Shown: positions 29,592-31,779 of the stretch, one piece after another | Position numbering within the stretch: the stretch's first letter is position 1 | Layout of the letters: every line of letters starts with the position of its first letter | IMG/VR virus record: IMGVR_UViG_3300032288_001369 | Span: 1 to 31,779 of that record | Length of the DNA stretch: 31,779 nucleotides | Direction: 5' to 3' (one strand) | DNA from: a virus | The notes under the pieces: generated by a model | Database searches by the model: none | What the model saw: only the letters and a program-made list of their open reading frames with translations | Told to the model about the DNA's origin: nothing | Made by a program: the position numbers and the translations under genes

Positions 29592-30748
29592 TAACCACAA
29601 TTAAAATATCGGACATCAAACCAAATCCGAATAACCCACGTCAAATCAAAGACGATAAATTCAAAAAGTTAGTGCAGTCGATTAAGGACTTTCCTGAAAT
29701 GCTTTCATTGCGTCCTATCGTAGTGAATGATGAAATGGTTGTTCTCGGTGGCAATATGAGACTAAAAGCTTGCAAGGAAGCAGGATTAAAGGAAGTGCCA
29801 ATAATTAAGGCAAGCGAATTAACTGAAGACCAGCAGCGCGAATTTATTATTAAAGACAATGTTGGTTTCGGTGAGTGGGATTGGGATAGTCTTGCGAATG
29901 AGTGGGATGCTGAACAACTCGGAGAATGGGGTTTGGACTTGCCTGTAAACTTTGGAACTGAACTTGAAGCAGAAGAAGATGATTTTGAAGTTTCTGAAGG
30001 TGGAATTGAAACGGATATTGTTTTAGGGGATTTGTTTGAGATAGGTGAGCATCGTTTGCTTTGTGGGGATAGTACGGATAGCGACCAAGTTGCTAAATTA
30101 ATGAACGGACAAAAAGCGGATATGGTATTTACCGACCCGCCTTACGGAATTTCCTATAAGAGTAACTGGGCATCTAAAGAAAGAGAACGATTTAACGAAA
30201 TTCAAAATGACGATGTAATTTTAGATATATTACCTTCAATTATATTAATATCAAAAAACAACATTCATTGGTATATTTGGACATCGCATCAAGTTTATCC
30301 AATTTGGCGTGAAAAGTTTAATGAATATTATAAAAGCACAATTATTTGGAGTAAAAAATCGGGCGCAATGGGTGACTTGACGGGTGATTATGTTGTAAAT
30401 TACGAGATGTCTTTGTTTTGCCATTATGGAAGAAAAACTTTGAATGGTAAAAGAGAAAGTGCTGTATGGGAGTTGACAAGGGATAGTGGTATTGAGTATG
30501 AACACCCTACACAAAAGCCTATAACATTAGCAGAAAAAGCAATAAATAATTCAAGTAAAGAAAATGATTTAGTTTTTGATTTATTTTTAGGTAGTGGCTC
30601 AACAATGGTAGCAGCACATCAACTTAAACGCAAATGCTACGGCATGGAACTTGACCCGAAGTACTGCCAAGTGATAGTTGATAGGATGCTGAAACTTGAC
30701 CCGACTTTGGAAATCAAACGCAATGGTGTATCAATGACAAAACAGTGA
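29588..30748 (+). CDS. ParB-like/DNA methyltransferase fusion (DPPY type)
   Basis: 386 residues. Residues 1-95 are a ParB/Srx-like domain (DIKPNPNNPRQIKDDKFKKL at about 9-28, LGGNMRLKACKEAG at about 53-66). The methyltransferase starts about 140 with GDLFEIGEHRLLCGDS, motif IV TDPPYG (182-187), HPTQKP (306-311) and motif I LFLGSGST (332-339). DPPY favours N6-adenine methylation. This arrangement is common beside terminase genes in phages. The middle (about 30180-30600) is much poorer in GC than either end, suggesting exchange of the target-recognition region. The likely role is modification of phage DNA against restriction. Confidence 0.85.
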   Translation: MITTIKISDIKPNPNNPRQIKDDKFKKLVQSIKDFPEMLSLRPIVVNDEMVVLGGNMRLKACKEAGLKEVPIIKASELTEDQQREFIIKDNVGFGEWDWDSLANEWDAEQLGEWGLDLPVNFGTELEAEEDDFEVSEGGIETDIVLGDLFEIGEHRLLCGDSTDSDQVAKLMNGQKADMVFTDPPYGISYKSNWASKERERFNEIQNDDVILDILPSIILISKNNIHWYIWTSHQVYPIWREKFNEYYKSTIIWSKKSGAMGDLTGDYVVNYEMSLFCHYGRKTLNGKRESAVWELTRDSGIEYEHPTQKPITLAEKAINNSSKENDLVFDLFLGSGSTMVAAHQLKRKCYGMELDPKYCQVIVDRMLKLDPTLEIKRNGVSMTKQ

Positions 30749-30752
30749 ACTC

Positions 30753-31046
30753 ATGGCAAACGAACAAAACTTAAAACCATTTCAAAAAGGGCAATCAGGC
30801 AACCCGAAAGGCAGACCAAAGAAACCTGACATTGACCAATATTTAATTGACGCATTGAATGATGAAAGGAACGGCATTAAGGCAATCGAAGCTATCATAA
30901 AAACACTCATTGCGAAAGCGGTTAAAGGTGATGTGAGAGCAGCGCAGGAATTACTTGATAGGCTTTACGGTAAGAGTAGTCAACGAATAACTCATGCAGG
31001 CGATACAAATGACCCTGTGGTAATTAACATTCACGGCAATATATGA
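30753..31046 (+). CDS. DUF5681-like protein, possible small terminase
   Basis: 97 residues. The N-terminal LKPFQKGQSGNPKGRPKKPD (about 7-26) is the DUF5681 signature, followed by a helical part (LIAKAVKGDVRAAQELLDRL) and a short C-terminal tail. Members of this family are usually encoded close to terminase genes and are sometimes labelled small terminase. Here terL is on the other strand, 2.9 kb away, and the DnaA-like gene sits directly before it, so either protein could supply the DNA-recognition role. It overlaps the chaperone gene by 4 bases. Confidence 0.65.
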   Translation: MANEQNLKPFQKGQSGNPKGRPKKPDIDQYLIDALNDERNGIKAIEAIIKTLIAKAVKGDVRAAQELLDRLYGKSSQRITHAGDTNDPVVINIHGNI

Positions 31047-31630
31047 AACAATACCACGTTCCGAAATCAGTCGAGGGCATAACCTTGAAGCAATACGTTC
31101 AGTTCTATACTGCGAAGACCGACATTGAAAAGGTAGCAGCAGCAATCGGCAAGCCAGTCAGCGAAGCGGAGAAACTACAAGTGAGTGCGATTCAGACGAT
31201 ACTTGAACTATTCACCGAAGCGTGTCAGACCGGGAGCAGCAGGCATGAACAAACTTTTTTTGATGGGGCGATTCGGCTTGGTTTCATTCCTGACTTGAAC
31301 ATGCTTTCGTTCAAAGAGTATGTCGACATTGACTCCTTCACTACCCTGATCTACAAGCAGCCAGTCGAAGTTGAGAACTACAAATACTTCATTGACTTAT
31401 TCGCGGTTCTATTCCGCCCGGTGAAAGAAGTCTGGGGCAAGCACTACGAACTTGAGCCATACGATAGTGGCAAGGTTGCGCACTACCGAGATTGCATTGA
31501 GCGAATCACGATGGACCGGGTAAACGGTGCTTTGGTTTTTTTTTCGACTATCGCAAACGAACTCATGCAAGATTCGTTGACTTATTTGGAGAATCAAATG
31601 AGGACAGCGATGGAGGAAATTGGGGGTTAA
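31043..31630 (+). CDS. Tail assembly chaperone (short, G-like form)
   Basis: 195 residues (MKQYHVPKSVEGITLKQYVQ), ending with GG before TAA. It is largely helical with LFAVLFRPVKEVWGKHYELE and CIERITMDRVNGALVFF, a pattern I associate with Bacteroidetes phage proteins preceding tail genes. Directly at the stop, a -1 shift opens a further 61 codons across the seam (see 31619-31630). Chaperones of this kind hold the tape measure while tail tube is polymerised. The tape measure here lies 8.5 kb downstream of the seam. Confidence 0.55.
   Translation: MKQYHVPKSVEGITLKQYVQFYTAKTDIEKVAAAIGKPVSEAEKLQVSAIQTILELFTEACQTGSSRHEQTFFDGAIRLGFIPDLNMLSFKEYVDIDSFTTLIYKQPVEVENYKYFIDLFAVLFRPVKEVWGKHYELEPYDSGKVAHYRDCIERITMDRVNGALVFFSTIANELMQDSLTYLENQMRTAMEEIGG
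31619..31630 (+). other. Probable -1 programmed frameshift site
   Basis: The 0-frame codons ATT GGG GGT TAA place a G5 run directly before the stop. A one-base back-shift reads GGG TTA AAT CCG and stays open to position 153 after the seam. The Gly tRNA on GGT can re-pair on GGG while the stop waits in the A site. The heptamer is not the classical X-XXY-YYZ, so the mechanism is an inference from frame continuity. Confidence 0.5.
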
Positions 31631-31779
31631 ATCCGTTATCTAATTACGGGTGGCTTCATGTGCTTGAGAGTATTACCGAGCGCGACTTAACGAAGTGGGA
31701 CATGATACTTGCAAAACCTGCGTGGGAAGTATTCACGCACATGCAGTACATGAAGGACTATTCCGCAGAACAAAAAAGA
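31624..31779 (+). CDS. Frameshifted C-terminal extension of the chaperone (GT-like), cut by window end
   Basis: The -1 frame from 31624 to the window edge, continuing at base 124 and ending at 153 on the circle. It has no convincing independent start, so it is best read as an extension of the 195-residue chaperone to about 256 residues. Positions 31657-31779 duplicate 1-123. Confidence 0.5.
31657..31779. repeat. Terminal direct repeat, right copy
   Basis: Exact second copy of bases 1-123. Joining the two copies restores the 3' part of the tail assembly chaperone, which ends at 153 after the join. No gene should be counted twice because of it. Confidence 0.95.

Overview
The window is one essentially complete, circularly assembled genome of a tailed phage (siphovirus-like, about 31.66 kb unique). 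Bases 1-123 are repeated exactly at 31657-31779, and one gene reads across that seam. A Bacteroidetes (Bacteroidota) host is likely: start codons lack Shine-Dalgarno sequences and are preceded by A-rich leaders, two intergenic promoters fit the Bacteroidetes TTTG/TAnnTTTG pattern, and many proteins resemble families of Bacteroidetes phages. No integrase, DNA polymerase, helicase or classical repressor is visible, so the phage looks lytic or at least non-integrating and dependent on the host replisome.

There are two gene blocks. The rightward (+) block starts at 28503 with a sigma-factor-like gene, continues through two small genes, a ParB-methyltransferase fusion, a DUF5681-like protein and a tail-assembly chaperone with an apparent -1 frameshift, crosses the seam, and runs to 18170. 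After the seam it encodes a glycine-rich adhesin, neck and tail-tip proteins, tape measure, XkdF-like prohead protease, scaffold-like protein, major capsid protein, tail tube, portal fusion, connector, a lysis cassette and a metallophosphoesterase. Three hairpins cut this block around the scaffold/capsid and tail-tube genes. The tail-before-head order is unusual.

The leftward (-) block runs from 28435 to 18167. It begins with a DnaA-domain-IV-like gene overlapping the large terminase. A promoter with a palindromic operator follows, then small genes, a single-strand annealing protein plus YqaJ-type exonuclease, a replication-initiator-like gene preceded by a structured leader with a 29-codon ORF, a MazG-like protein, a DNA methyltransferase in a repeat-bounded AT-rich cassette, a ribbon-helix-helix protein, an SSB-tip protein, NinG, and many overlapping small genes of unknown function.

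Points most worth following are the structured leader at 23879-23978, the methyltransferase cassette with terminal inverted repeats and an attC-like hairpin (21360-22420), the DnaA-like protein in the usual small-terminase position, and the chaperone frameshift. Several short genes lie within or between longer reading frames (3101, 8388, 16134, 16653, 18334, 20053, 23968, 25917 and 29430 starts). All function calls come from motif reading without database searches.
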